Positions 45,781 through 56,669 of a stretch of DNA of 64,000 bases are shown here, in pieces. The notes beneath the pieces are model-generated. The model saw only the letters and a program-made list of their open reading frames with translations. It searched no databases and was not told the DNA's origin. The stretch is from positions 4,128,929 to 4,192,928 of the forward strand of contig NC_039362.1 in assembly GCF_003573695.1 (NCBI RefSeq), given 5' to 3'. The first letter of the stretch is position 1. Each line of letters begins with the position of its first letter. Source of the stretch: Papaver somniferum. Lineage: Eukaryota; Streptophyta; Magnoliopsida; Ranunculales; Papaveraceae. The position numbers were made by a program, and so were the translations under genes.

Positions 45781-46513
45781 AGGAAAAGAGATACCTCATC
45801 TTTGCTAACATCTTCTCTCTCTCTGTCTTTTTGAAACATCAGCGTGGATAGATATAATGTTAGGGTTTGTTACTCTTCCATGTATTGGGTGCCTGGTTAG
45901 TGGTTGAAAATGGACTGACTGCACAATCAGTAGAGACAAATAGGTAATTAAAGTCGCTGCTTGGTGTGCATTTTGTTGTTTTTGACTTGATTATTTAGAT
46001 TCTGATATTTCTTTAGCCAAGGATTCATCATATTGTGGCTTTCCTTGTTTCTTGTTTCACGCCACCATCTGAAGTAAAAGTATCTCAAATTAGAGGCATC
46101 TGTTTAGTTTTGCGACTGTTAGAAACTTAAGTGCGGCTGTTTCCTGTTTATGCCACAAGTAGAAGTATCTCAAATTGGAGGCATGTCTTTAGGTTCTAGT
46201 CTAAATAGTCAAAGGCAAAAGTACAACCAATAGTCGGGATATGAGAAGAACAAACATGATAACCATCGAAATTTATCCAAGAAGCTTAAGCTGTTGAAGA
46301 TGAAGATTGAATGTATTCCGAGTAAATATGGAGTATCTGAAACCAATCAAACAAGAAAGAATATCACTCCATGAAGTTGGAAAGAATGAGATGAGATAGT
46401 TCTCAGAATTACTTAAAACAACACAAGAAACATGAACTCTTCTTTTGTTTCTTCAATCTCCTCATCGGAAAAAAATGAATGTATATCTTAATAAAAAAGA
46501 TCATAAAAATTGA

Positions 46514-46587
46514 TGGCTTCGCCCAGGTTTGAACTGGAGACCTTCAGTGTGTTAGACTGACGTGATAACCAACTACACCACGAAACC
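46514..46587 (-). tRNA. trnV-AAC: tRNA-Val (anticodon AAC)
   Basis: 74 nt on the minus strand, starting GGTTTCGTGGTGTAGTTGG, with anticodon loop CTAACAC (AAC at positions 34-36) and closing acceptor GAAGCCA... paired to GGTTTCG. The T arm reads TCCAG-TTCAAAC-CTGGG, where A:T replaces the usual G:C of plant tRNA-Val, a compensated change that keeps the stem. A T-run just downstream (minus strand, about 46505-46510) can serve as Pol III terminator. No CCA is encoded, as expected for a nuclear gene. Confidence 0.95.
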
Positions 46588-46929
46588 GTTGTTGGCCTGA
46601 AAGCTTAATGAAATATCCTTAACTTTTGTACAAACGAATAGTCCTATCACAAAAGATTTTGGACTCTGAAACAGAACTTGCATTAAGGTACCAAGGTGAA
46701 CTCAACTATGGAAATAAGTTGGTATGAGTGCATTATGCTGATAGGGGTATGAACATCTGCTCTTTTGCTTGCTTTCGACTAGTATACATGAACTGCACGT
46801 CTCACTACTACTAATAAAGAACAGGACTGTCAAAGTTTGGCCTAAGTGGGCATGTCCCAAAATGGAAACTTGCCAGCAACTTTAGGGGTATTAGCATCTG
46901 TTCCATATTTCTCTTACATTCGATTATTG

Positions 46930-47690
46930 CCTAATATTCGATTATGTTCTCATCATTAAGCAAATGTATAGTAGCATGAGAGATATCTTAGATTTGAGGC
47001 ACATGTCATGAAATTTTCTTGATTTAGCCAATCCATGGGTTTGGCACAAGTCAGTAGAGATTCTTAGTCTTCCCTGTATAGCCTGGTTATTTTTGTAGAA
47101 GTTGTTTACCAGAGGTTTATTGTTGGTCTTCTGCAATTAATATGGCATCATACCATGGCAGTAGTAGCTAGGTTGAGACACAGGCCCAAACAACGGATCC
47201 ACAAACATTGAGGTAAACCAAAGAGAATCGAAAGAAACAGTCATGGTACAACAGCGAAATTTCTCGTGGCAATCCAAAGAGTTGATGCGTCGTGTTACAT
47301 GCTCTGCCAAACTCGGAATTTTATTAGGTTAGCCAAGCCAAGGAGATTTAAAGATTGGTTTTGAAATTTAGCATTTGCTGAGGGTAACCGTCCCAAAATT
47401 TGAATGGGTTTTCATGAAATTTTGAATGCGTTTAGATGTAATGGTTCTCATGAATGAAGCTTTTATGAAACCTTGGTTGTATGTTGAACTTCAACTGTGT
47501 AAAATACAATGTCTGTTACATGAACTGCAACTGTTTGACAAAATACTCCAATGAAAAAATCGATATGAGTGTCTCATTTGTTGTGCGATTGTGCTTAATT
47601 GAAGAAAATCGCAGTTGAATATCTTAATAGAGAGATAACGAAGAGTAGTACTCATCATTGAAAGCAAACCGTTCAACTCGGTGTTTATTT
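46930..47690. repeat. Segmental duplication, copy 1
   Basis: 47100-47690 matches 63410-64000 almost base for base (gttgtttac(c/a)agagg onward). The upstream part 46950-47095 matches 51823-52018. Copy 2 is split by element D and runs off the window end. Confidence 0.9.
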
Positions 47691-48010
47691 TTAGTTTAGC
47701 TTGAGTAATCTACTTCGCAATCAATTTTGATTATTGGTTGATGTATGTTCTCCTAATTTTACAAGCACTACTCTTACATTTCCTGCATGGTGGTATTTTT
47801 GTGGAAACCACTATTTATCCCCAACATTTCGTTTATGCTGCTAAATGTTTCTTAATTTCTTGAGCTTAATATAATGGTCACCACAGTAAGAGAAATTGAC
47901 TGGAAAAGAAACAAGAGAAAATGTTAAACCAACCATTTTGTGTAAATGTGTATTTATGGTTGAAGAAATATTAAATGAAAAGTCCGATTTTAATTGAAAT
48001 GGAATGGCAG

Positions 48011-48083
48011 GCTCATCGCGCGCGTCAGAGACCGAAGGGAGGAGCTTGAAGATATCTTTGGTGGTGATGGTGGATCTCTACTG
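48011..48083 (+). pseudogene. Isolated exon-like block, unknown gene
   Basis: 73 bp between ggcag and gtagg splice-like borders. One frame is open throughout: LIARVRDRREELEDIFGGDG followed by GSLL. The composition (charged, no low complexity) looks like real protein. No in-phase partner was found; the block at 50575 is in the wrong phase. Confidence 0.35.
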
Positions 48084-48897
48084 GTAGGTGCACCATTCAT
48101 TTTCTAATCCTCATAGTTTTCTTGAGATGATGATTAATGATACAGCCTGTTTCGATTAGCGCCGTTTTTGAGTGGTTTGAGGCTTTCTAAGAAATTGGGT
48201 CTCATTGAATCTTCATGTCCTTGAAAATATTGCCATCATTGGAGTTATACACACTTCCTTCCATATGCGTTTTGATGAAGGAGATATATCAAAACAAGAA
48301 ACCATGCTATGCAATTTTTGAAAAGTTTATGTAATTGAAACAAATTTGTCACGAGGGTGAATGCAGTTTTAGGTAGCTGACCTTCATCATGTGCTAGTTG
48401 AGTGTGAGTTGCTTGAGTGAATCTCTGTACCTTGTTAGTCGGCAACTTAACTGTTTGGCTTTGATATGTCACATGTTTTATTTGCTTGCTTGTCTTTGAC
48501 AATGATACATCGATTGTCAAAGACTTAGTCAGGGCTGTAGTTGTGTGTCTCTATGCATTTGGATCTACATTTTGCATAAGTTGTATGGGCCATTTCTCTT
48601 ATAATTCTGATTCCCAGGCATGATATGGAAGAACGATGCAGAACTATTCAACTTAATAAGCTTACTTTGTTTGCATTTAGTTGTGCATTATGAATTATGA
48701 CCATTTTTATTTCCTTGGAGCTTTTTGTTTTGATGAGTCAGCTCTAGAATCCAAACTGTTGATCATTGGACCAAACTCTGGTATATAATAAAAATCAGAT
48801 GCAGACTGACAAGTGCTTGATTTGCGTACAGTGGTGGAAGATATCAAATATCTTGATTTACAATGAGAAGACAGCTAATTCATTGTTGCTAGGGAAT

Positions 48898-49215
48898 ATG
48901 GATAAGGGTCTGATATGGGAAACAGCCAAGGACTTGGCGAGGAATAGAGGACGAGTCCTCTCTCTATACCATCAGATATTAAGAAGCCTCAACTCCCGAA
49001 AACTTCTCATGAACTTAGCAGCAAAGATTGGCCAAGAAAGCAGAGGCTCGTGCTATCTTCATGCTAGGCGCAGAAGAGGAATCCCAATCCCTTCACAACA
49101 TTGAGGACCTTATTGATGCTGGAGAGTACGCTCTTTCCCTCTTAAGAAAAGGGGAAATTTGCATTGTCCTTCAAATTTCGTCTGTTTATGTCAAGTGCTG
49201 TAGAAGAAAACCATA
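48898..49215 (+). pseudogene. LYR-motif protein pseudogene (mitochondrial LYR family)
   Basis: From the ATG at 48898 the frame reads MDKGLIWETAKDLARNRGRV, then SLYHQILRSLNS, the LYR-motif helix with Arg replaced by His. A one-base insertion in the A-run at about 49022-49027 shifts the frame; the continuation AKKAEARAIFMLGAEEESQS, HNIEDLIDAGEYALSLLRKG lies in the other frame, to a stop at 49213-49215. The family is small and intronless or nearly so, and its members work with mitochondrial acyl-carrier protein in Fe-S and respiratory complex assembly. The end after RKGEI is not conserved-looking. Assignment to the family is from recall of its plant members. Confidence 0.75.
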
Positions 49216-51435
49216 AGAGGAAATGTGGTTTTTTTTTTTTATGTACTCATTCAATATTCAATGGAACTGCAATTAAGCAGCAACCTTAAGCAAGAGCAGC
49301 TTCTTTCAATAATTAAGCAGCAAACTTTAGTTTTAAGATTTGGCAGGGGGCAGCGCGGACGCTTTCCCCCCTCAGGAACAAATTATGACGTAGACTCTCC
49401 CTCTTGGGGAGATCTTAGGCGAGCACCCCTCCTTAATGTGCAATGGAGGTCACTAACCTAGGCCATGGACCTTCATGATCATCCATAGACCCCGTCCAGG
49501 TAAGTATGTTTTTCAATTCTACCTCTCCTCTCTTTATAGTCTGTCTTTTCCTGTCTCTTGGATTGGCACAAGAAATGTGGGACTAACCATTTTGTTAGAG
49601 TGAAACTCACTATGTAGTTCTTTTCCCTGTGCAACAATCAAAATGAATATTGGAAATTTGCAACATTCGATGATCTAGTGGTGCATTCTTATATTTTTGT
49701 TATCATTATGATTTACACTCACTCATGCATTCTTGGTGTTTTCCGTTCATTAAAAGCTTATAAGAAGCTAGAATCAATTCTCCAGTTTCAGTCTGAGTGT
49801 AAACTTTCATTGGGCCATTCTAATTCACTCACCTTTGGTTGTGGCATTGATCCAGATCTTCATACGAACTAATTTTATTTTCTTGTTGCATGTCTCCCAA
49901 AACCCACTATCTAGGCAACAACCGAATTCTAGCTCCCCATGAGTTTAGAAGACAAACCAATCAGGACTTGATTCTGCAAGTAGGCACTGAGTTTTTTAAT
50001 CTAATGATACGAGCTCTTCTCTGTTCATCCTTCCAAAAAAAAAATTAGTTTTAAGAATTGTAGGGCTTTACCCTTGATTAGAGGGAGCCCTTCCAGAAAT
50101 TCTCGACGGCCCTGAGAGACCCAAGGCCGAGGAGGGGTTTTGGAAATAGTTTTCAACCAGCAATTGACGCGCCTCGGTTATTACCTCATTAGCTGCGTCA
50201 TTGCCCCAAGCGCAAAGATGCCTTGGACTGACTGCATCAACTACCTTTTATAATACCTCTACCCACACCCCTAACTCTGATTCGAATAAGGTGGGACTAA
50301 TAATTGTTGGCTCTTTAAAAATGAAGTAACTGCAGTTTGGACAAGACCGAGTTGCTAAAATCATGAGCCCGAGCATTTTCTCTTGAGAAACAACTGGCCT
50401 TTCTGGTAGAATTAGAGACAGGTGGTTGATGAAATTATAATCATCATTGTTGTTAAGGGAATCATGATTTTTAAGACACTTAGCTACCTCGTGATAAAAA
50501 CACTAGAAATGATGAATGACAAGCACATTGGACAGATTTTTGGCTGTTAGGTAATGTGTTTGGTGTTTCTACAGGTGGTTCATTCATTTTGCCAGTTGAT
50601 ATGACAACTGACAAGCACATGCTTTATGAATTGGCGAAGGGTAAGAGAGCAAACCCCTCCTTGGATACTAAAAGATTGGTTTTGAATATTTGTTGGGTTC
50701 CCCTTGAAAAGGAGAAACCCTCCAAAAATAGGCGTATGCCGCTTATAAACGGCAAGCACACGGTATTCTTTAGTAAAAGGCGAAAGAATAGTTCGCTTTG
50801 TGCTTACCGCACGGCTGCGTGGATCATTAGGAGGTGTCAAGTGCTTATTTTATGCAAAGTATTTTGAGTACAGTTGTGCTTGTTACTCAATGTAGGACTA
50901 ATCACTAATTCTTTTTCATTTCGACTGTCATATTTCTAATTTCTCCTTTTGTAATGCTGTCTCTGATATATTCCGCTAGTTGCCTTGGTAGTCAAAAATT
51001 ATCGTTGTGAATGAATTTTCTTCTGCTTAACATTCTGACAATATGCAGTCAATGACGAGTCTTTCAGCATCTATTGGGGAAAATTAGAAGTTAGTGATGG
51101 TTTGAGCCAATTGGAATTTAAGGTCACCGTGGGGCTTGCCTTCAGCTCAGTACTATAATTGAGGATTGCCGGGCAGACCTTTTAGATTTGAACCAGTTGC
51201 TTTTTTAGAAATTTGGGATGCAGCAGGTCTATCCACTGAAAAAGGCGGCTTCAGCAAATATGATTCTTGTCAAAAATGATTTTAGGAACTTTACTTGCTG
51301 GCACTGTGTGAACAAACACGATAATATCCACTCACCTGATGGTGATGGCATTCAAGAGAAACAGCCGTAGCAGCCAGAAAATTAATGTATCTTAAAAAAA
51401 CAAAAAACAAAAAAAGAAAGAGAAAAAAAAGTAAA
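49216..51435. other. Non-coding stretch with one exon-like block
   Basis: An AG-bordered block from 50575 gives the frame GSFILPVDMTTDKHMLYELA then KGKRANPSLDTKRLVLNICW. It is unrecognised and may be a decayed exon. The segment 50700-50830 looks like a fragment of a short palindromic element (aaggcgtatgccgcttataa, acggcaagcacacgg). Nothing else found. Confidence 0.4.
50575..50720 (+). pseudogene. Exon-like block, unknown gene
   Basis: Follows a good acceptor (tggtgtttctacag). The open frame after two leading bases gives about 48 residues of ordinary composition before low-confidence sequence. The donor is not clear. No recognised domain. Confidence 0.35.
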
Positions 51436-51481
51436 CGGCTTCGCTCAGGTTTGAACTGGATGGAGACCTTCAGTGTATTAG
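51436..51481 (-). pseudogene. Truncated tRNA-Val copy (3' half)
   Basis: Matches the acceptor 3' side, T arm, variable region and anticodon stem of the tRNA at 46514, with a 4-nt insertion (atgg) after the T arm. It stops at the anticodon loop, where a palindrome-rich element begins. The surrounding A-rich sequence and the following block (51823 on) show that it belongs to copy 2 of the segmental duplication. Confidence 0.85.
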
Positions 51482-51770
51482 AGCAAGTCTTGCGGTGGAA
51501 TCTATCCATCTTCCATCTTCCACGCCACCTCAGCACTTGGAACTGTGGATGGAAGCGCAAGTGTAGCGGTGGAATCCAGAAAACGCTATTAAGAATAGCG
51601 TTCAACGCAAATATGAATAGCGCTACCTAAACGCTATTATCATTAGCGTTTGACCACGTCAACGGTCAAAACGCTATTCTCAATAGCGTTAGACGTTGTT
51701 CTCAATAGCGCCGAACGCGATTCTCAATAACGCTGACGCTATTCCTATTATCGCTTTAGAATTCTCTTAT
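51482..51770. mobile_element. Small palindrome-rich element (putative MITE) at the tRNA break
   Basis: Begins GAGCAAGTCTTGCGGTGGAA and contains a related inverted part (aagtgtagcggtggaatcc, 51560). The interior has repeated AACGCTATTnnnAATAGCGTT palindromes (51571-51750). No clear matching right TIR or duplication was found, so it may be truncated. Confidence 0.55.
51571..51750. repeat. Palindrome array AACGCTATT-n-AATAGCGTT
   Basis: Units aacgctattaagaatagcgt, aacgctattatcattagcgt, aacgctattctcaatagcgt and degenerate forms, spaced about 35-45 bp. Same organisation as the other arrays in this window. Confidence 0.85.
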
Positions 51771-51822
51771 CCAGAAAACACTCGACCATTCTTCTTCTCT
51801 TCTACTTCTTCTTCTCCTCGTT

Positions 51823-52018
51823 AAGCAAATGTATAGTAGCATGAGAGATATCTTAGATTTGAGGCACATGTCATGAAATTTTCTTGGGTTTGGCACAAGT
51901 CAGTAGAGATTCTTATCTTTGTTAACACATAGCCGCATGTCTATTCAAAACTGTAGCGTCGGTACCTATTTTTATTTTTTTCATTCTTAATCTTCCTTGT
52001 ATAGCCTGGTTATTTTTT
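51823..52018. repeat. Segmental duplication, copy 2 (left part)
   Basis: Matches 46950-47095 (ttaagcaaatgtatagtagc, cacaagtcagtagagattct, gtatagcctggttattttt), with an ~75-bp extra segment. It is cut by element D and resumes at 63410. Confidence 0.85.
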
Positions 52019-52068
52019 GTAGGAATTACCTATAGGTACTAGGTTAGTGATACTAGTTAGTGGCAGGT

Positions 52069-53507
52069 TGTTATAATATTTCGATTGCGGTAAATAAGAG
52101 TTCGATGCTCGGACTTGAAAAGATTTTTAAAACAAAAATATATACACAATATTTGTCACAGGATCAAGAGATACTGGGACTCAGGATTTCACCAATTCTT
52201 ATACTCATGCGATTCAATTATTAATTCTAGACAATTAAAGCTTATATTATAACAAAATATCGACTCTTACTTTGCCAAAAATAGATTTTGTAAGTATTAT
52301 ATGTAAATCATAAGCATGATGCATCAAGAATCTCATGGATTAAGCATACATCATCAGACAAAATCACATATAATCAATAAAAATCATAATTCCATTCATA
52401 ATAGTGCAAATAGTCATAAAAGAATTAAATAAAATTACTCATGCATAAAGAATGGTTTCCTCCATCATCCCAGTATTGGGGTTTAGCTACTCATAATAAT
52501 CATGTTCTCAAAATACATACTTGATGCTAAAAATATGATTAAAAGAGTGAAAAATATAATACAGTGAAACTACGACCCTCTTTAAGCGTCCAGAAAATAA
52601 CGATACCTCAGCGCTGCTGTTGATTAGAGACGCTGGTCTGCTGCTGTTGAATGTATGCTGCTGCTACTGTTGAAGAACGACGGCCCTGGAGGGTCCGTTC
52701 TTCGTCTTCTTCTTCCTCATCGAGCAGCAGCAGGAAGCTTTCCTGTAGCTTCCTGTTCTTCGTCTTCCAGCCTCTCTGCTGCGTCTCTGTGGTCTCTAAA
52801 CTTCCCCAAACTTCTTGATAATCTTCTCTCACTTCTCTCCACCTCTTATATACTTCACATCTCAAAGAAATCCCGATAGAATCTCTATTTTTTCTTTCTT
52901 CCAAAGTCTCGGAAAATACTGCTCAAAGCTATTCGTACGCGTCTGTTAGCTATAAACTTTCCACCAAACTCTTATCAAGACTTGAACAGGACCTAGTACG
53001 TAACTATCCAGCGTAAAACTCTCACAAAATCTTTCATACAAATCCTTGAAACTGGACAGAACAATACGTATCCTGTTTGGACTTTGATCGCTTCTCCCAG
53101 CCATTCCAGCCCAAGTTGATCGATAAAATCACTTGCATACGGTCTGTTTAATACTGAGTTTTGGGTTCCATCCATGAGTACGTATGTGTAATACTGAACT
53201 ATGTTTTTTGACTTTTAGTTATAAATCAGAGGTACATATATGGAATACTAACCAGACTGGGACTCCCTTTAGCATGTGCCTTGAAATGGGGTGCCCCTTA
53301 GTAATTAGGTTACCCCTTATCCAAAGTGAGAGTCCGTATATTAATTTTCTCCCACGGGCGCAAAGACCACTTTTTTAGCCATATCACCGCAAAAGCTTAT
53401 TTCTCCAAAAATACCTACAGGGACATAAAAAGCCATAATGAATATAAAATCGAGCACTAATAATATATACAATTGAGATTATAAAAGACACAAAAATGTG
53501 CCTATCA
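52069..53507 (-). repeat. 3' LTR of non-autonomous element (with a replaced patch)
   Basis: 1439 bp. Matches 59392-60873 closely, except that about 95 bp at 53152-53247 is replaced by sequence matching 62003-62097 of element D, while about 145 bp of LTR is missing. Confidence 0.92.
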
Positions 53508-54121
53508 AATACCCCCAAACTTATTATTTGCTAGTCCTCGAGCAAATCAAATAGAAAATAAAATCCTAACTCACTGTCGCAGGCATCGTCGATTGCATTT
53601 AGCGTATGCAATAAGCCTTTAAACCCCTAGGTGGCCCTAGTGGCCGAGTTATAGTCTCGGGAGGGCTTACTAGAGATATACCCACAAAACCTTTATACTC
53701 CATACCTTAGCTATCTACGCAGAACCTTGGAAGGCACTAAAGAATCTCCTTGGTTGGCATACTTATTGACTACAGGAATAAGTACCCTGATGCAAAATTC
53801 CAATTGTTGTACACGAGTTTGCACTCAAGCATATTAAAATTCATATAAAGTGACAGAGCTCTACTCAGATAGTTGCACTATGGACATCATATTCGGAGTC
53901 AAAACTAATCACATGGATAGATCAAGAAGATGGATACAAAAAAACATAGATGGTTTTGATGTTTACTAAGTGAACGGCATTTCCCATATCTGTTTGAAGG
54001 CCTCCGCCAAAATGAACCTATCCTAATGGATTGGGATATTAGTCTGACTAATATCAACACACTGGCATATACAAGGGAACCAGTGGTCGATAACCTAACT
54101 CTAGGTCAACACAACTGGACT
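53508..54121 (-). repeat. Duplicated 3' internal segment of the non-autonomous element
   Basis: Matches 55366-55965 (caaatacccccaaacttatt, atcgtcgattgcatttagcg, ggccgagttatagtctcggg) with modest divergence. It ends at aacacaactgg, just before the middle LTR. Confidence 0.9.
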
Positions 54122-55365
54122 TGTTGTAGTATTTTTTATGCGGTAAATAAGAGTTCGTTGCTCGGACTTGTAAAGATTTAAAAATAAAGATATATACAGA
54201 AAATATGTCACAAGATCAAGAGGAACCAGGACTCAGGATTCCAATGTGTTTCATATTCAAGTGGCTCAGAAAATAATCCTAGGCGATTATAGCTCAAAAT
54301 AAAACAAATATTAACTCTATCTTTGCCAAATTAGATTCCATAAAATATTACTTGTATATTATAAGCATGGCACATCAAGAATCCCTAGGACTAAGCATGT
54401 TCCATCAAACAAAATCACAAGTAATTAATTGAAATCATAAATCAATTAAGATCGGTGCAAAAAGTGAATTAAGAATTATTTAAATAACCACATGAATGAA
54501 AAACAGCTTCCTCCATCATCCCAGTATTGGGGTTTAGCTACTCATAATAATCATGTTCTCAAAATACATACTTGATGCTCAAAATACGATTAAAAGAGTG
54601 AAAAATATAAAACAGTGATTCTGCGACTCACAGAAAGCGTCCAGAAAGGAACGATAATAAAAGACTGCTGCTGAAGAACGATACTTCCTAACTGCTATTG
54701 ACGCTTCTGGAAATAAGTCTATCCTTGGCGGTCTGTTCTTCCTTGTTCTTCAGGGTTCTTTAATGGCGGAACAGCAGCAGGAGAAATTCTGATGGTTTGA
54801 TTTACGCCTCCTGTGGTGCTCTTCTCGGCCCCAAACTAAACCTGATACGTACAAATCCTGGCGTCAAATTCTCACGCAATCTCTGAAACGCGATATACAT
54901 GTCCATCTCCTCTGTTTTGCTCTCACGGCTTATCCAGCCCAATTCGATCGACCAAATCACTTGAATATGACCTATTATCCTTTAGAAAGTCCAGCCCAAG
55001 AATTTCCAGTGATTTAATCTCCATAAAACTCCTCAAAAATCCGAATCCTAAACTGCCAGGCGTGAAAGCTAATTTTCCCGCCAATTCTCTTCTTTTGAAT
55101 TTGAAAAGGAAAGTGACCTCCCCCTATCCAGTTCCGGTGTCCCTTTAGCACATGCCTAGAAATGGGTTACCCCTTATCCAAAGTGAGAGTCCGAATAGCA
55201 AATGTCCTCGTAAGTGCCTTTAACAACTTTTCGAGCCAATTTCGCCGCAAAAGCTTATTTCTCCAAAAACACCTACAAAGAGATAAAATACCGAAATAAA
55301 TACAAAAATGGGTACTAACAATATACACAATAGAGATGAAAATAGACACATAAATGCGTCTATCA
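54122..55365 (-). repeat. Middle (third) LTR, diverged
   Basis: Starts TGTTGTAGTATTTTTTATGC, ends ATGCGTCTATCA. The same order of motifs as the outer LTRs (cctccatcatcccagtattg, ggggtttagctactcataat) but many differences and a shorter length, so it was not made in the same replication cycle as the outer pair. No target duplication of its own was seen. Confidence 0.88.
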
Positions 55366-56669
55366 AATACCCCCAAACTTATTATTTGCTAGTCCCGAGC
55401 AAATCAAAACTACAAAATAAAATCCTAACTCACTGTCGCAGGCATCGTCGATTGCATTTAGCGTATGCAATAAGCCTTTAAACCCCTAGGTGGCCCTAGT
55501 GGCCGAGTTATAGTCTCGGGAGGGCTTACAAGAGATATACCCACAAAACCTTAATACTCCAGACCCTAGCTATCTACAACGAACCTTGGAAGGCACTAAA
55601 GAATCTCCTTGGTGGACATACTTATTGACTACAGGAAGAAGTACCATGATGCGAAATTCCAATTGTTGTACACGAGTTTTCACTCAAGCATACTAAAATT
55701 CATATAAAGTGACAGAGCTCTACTAAGATAGTTGCACTATGGACATCATATTCGGAGTCAAAACTAATCACATGGATAGATCAAGAAGATGGATATAGAA
55801 AAACATAGATGGTTTTGATGTTTACTAAGTGAACGGCGTTTCCCATATCTGTCTGAAGGCCTCAGCCAAAATGAACCTATCCTAATGGATTGAGATATTA
55901 GTCTGACTAATATCAACACAATAGCATATAAAAGGGTACCAGTGGTCGATAACCTAACTCTAGGCCAACACAACTGGTATATACAAGGATACCAGTGGTC
56001 GACTTTATTGAATTTATTCCTTTTGGTCAAATGGTCTGGTCTCAATTTTTTTTTTTCAACTTTTTGGTAACTACCATTTTTTTTTCATCTTTTTTTTTTT
56101 CTTTTTCAATTTTTTTTTCAACTTTGTTTTTTCTTTTTTTTTCATGGTATCTCAATCACTCTAATTCACCCTAGCATTGGTAACAACTTGAATCGTGGGC
56201 CCCACCTATCACTTAGAGAACATAGTTTAAAAACAAAATAAAATAAAAATAGAAGTGAAAAGGACTCAACGAGATATGGTGAAACTATCATGTTATTTCT
56301 AACACCTGAGCTCTGTTCTTTTATGAATAGACTCTTTAGATGTTTCCATCTAATCAGATTGGTTCCTCAACTCCTACAACCAAAATGCTTCCATCCACTT
56401 AGATTGGTTAGTGCCATCCTAAATAAACATAAATTTCTAGGCTCTGGAGTTTATTTATTGCAACTAAAAAGTTTCTCCCATACCCCCAAACTTAAACCTA
56501 ACATTGTCCTCAATGTTCTAGAGATAAAATTAAAAGCATGAACAAGGAGAAACGATTACTATTTTAAGCAAAAGAGTTAAAGAAGGATATTACCGTGTTG
56601 CATGAGATTGGGTTACCTCCCAAGAAGTGCTAAGTTTAAAGTCTTCAGCCATACTTAGAAAAGGATTGG
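55366..56669. other. 3' internal non-coding region of the non-autonomous element
   Basis: Begins with a polypurine tract (minus strand, GTTTGGGGGTATTTG). Poly(T)-rich at 56045-56140. No coding frame recognised. Confidence 0.6.

Larger units (their letters stand above)
46588..48897. other. Host-like non-coding stretch, partly duplicated elsewhere
   Basis: 46930-47690 is duplicated at 51823-52018 plus 63410-64000. A short exon-like block at 48011-48083 (AG...GT borders, frame LIARVRDRREELEDIFGG) is the only possible coding piece, and I do not recognise its gene. Confidence 0.5.

Noticed and set aside
47491..47676. 61-codon frame identical at 63804-63989
   Set aside because: It sits within the segmental duplication and has no homology or codon pattern. 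Identity reflects recent copying.
48011..50720. Joining the exon-like blocks at 48011 and 50575 into one gene
   Set aside because: Their splice phases do not agree, so no continuous frame results.
52608..52904. 98-codon frame conserved in both outer LTRs (also 59930-60226)
   Set aside because: LTR copies are identical by origin, so conservation is not evidence of coding. No domain, and low-complexity Gln/Glu runs.
56041..56145. Poly(T) tracts as possible poly(A) tail of a minus-strand retroposon
   Set aside because: The tract lies inside the 3' region of the LTR element and has no flanking duplication or retrogene upstream.
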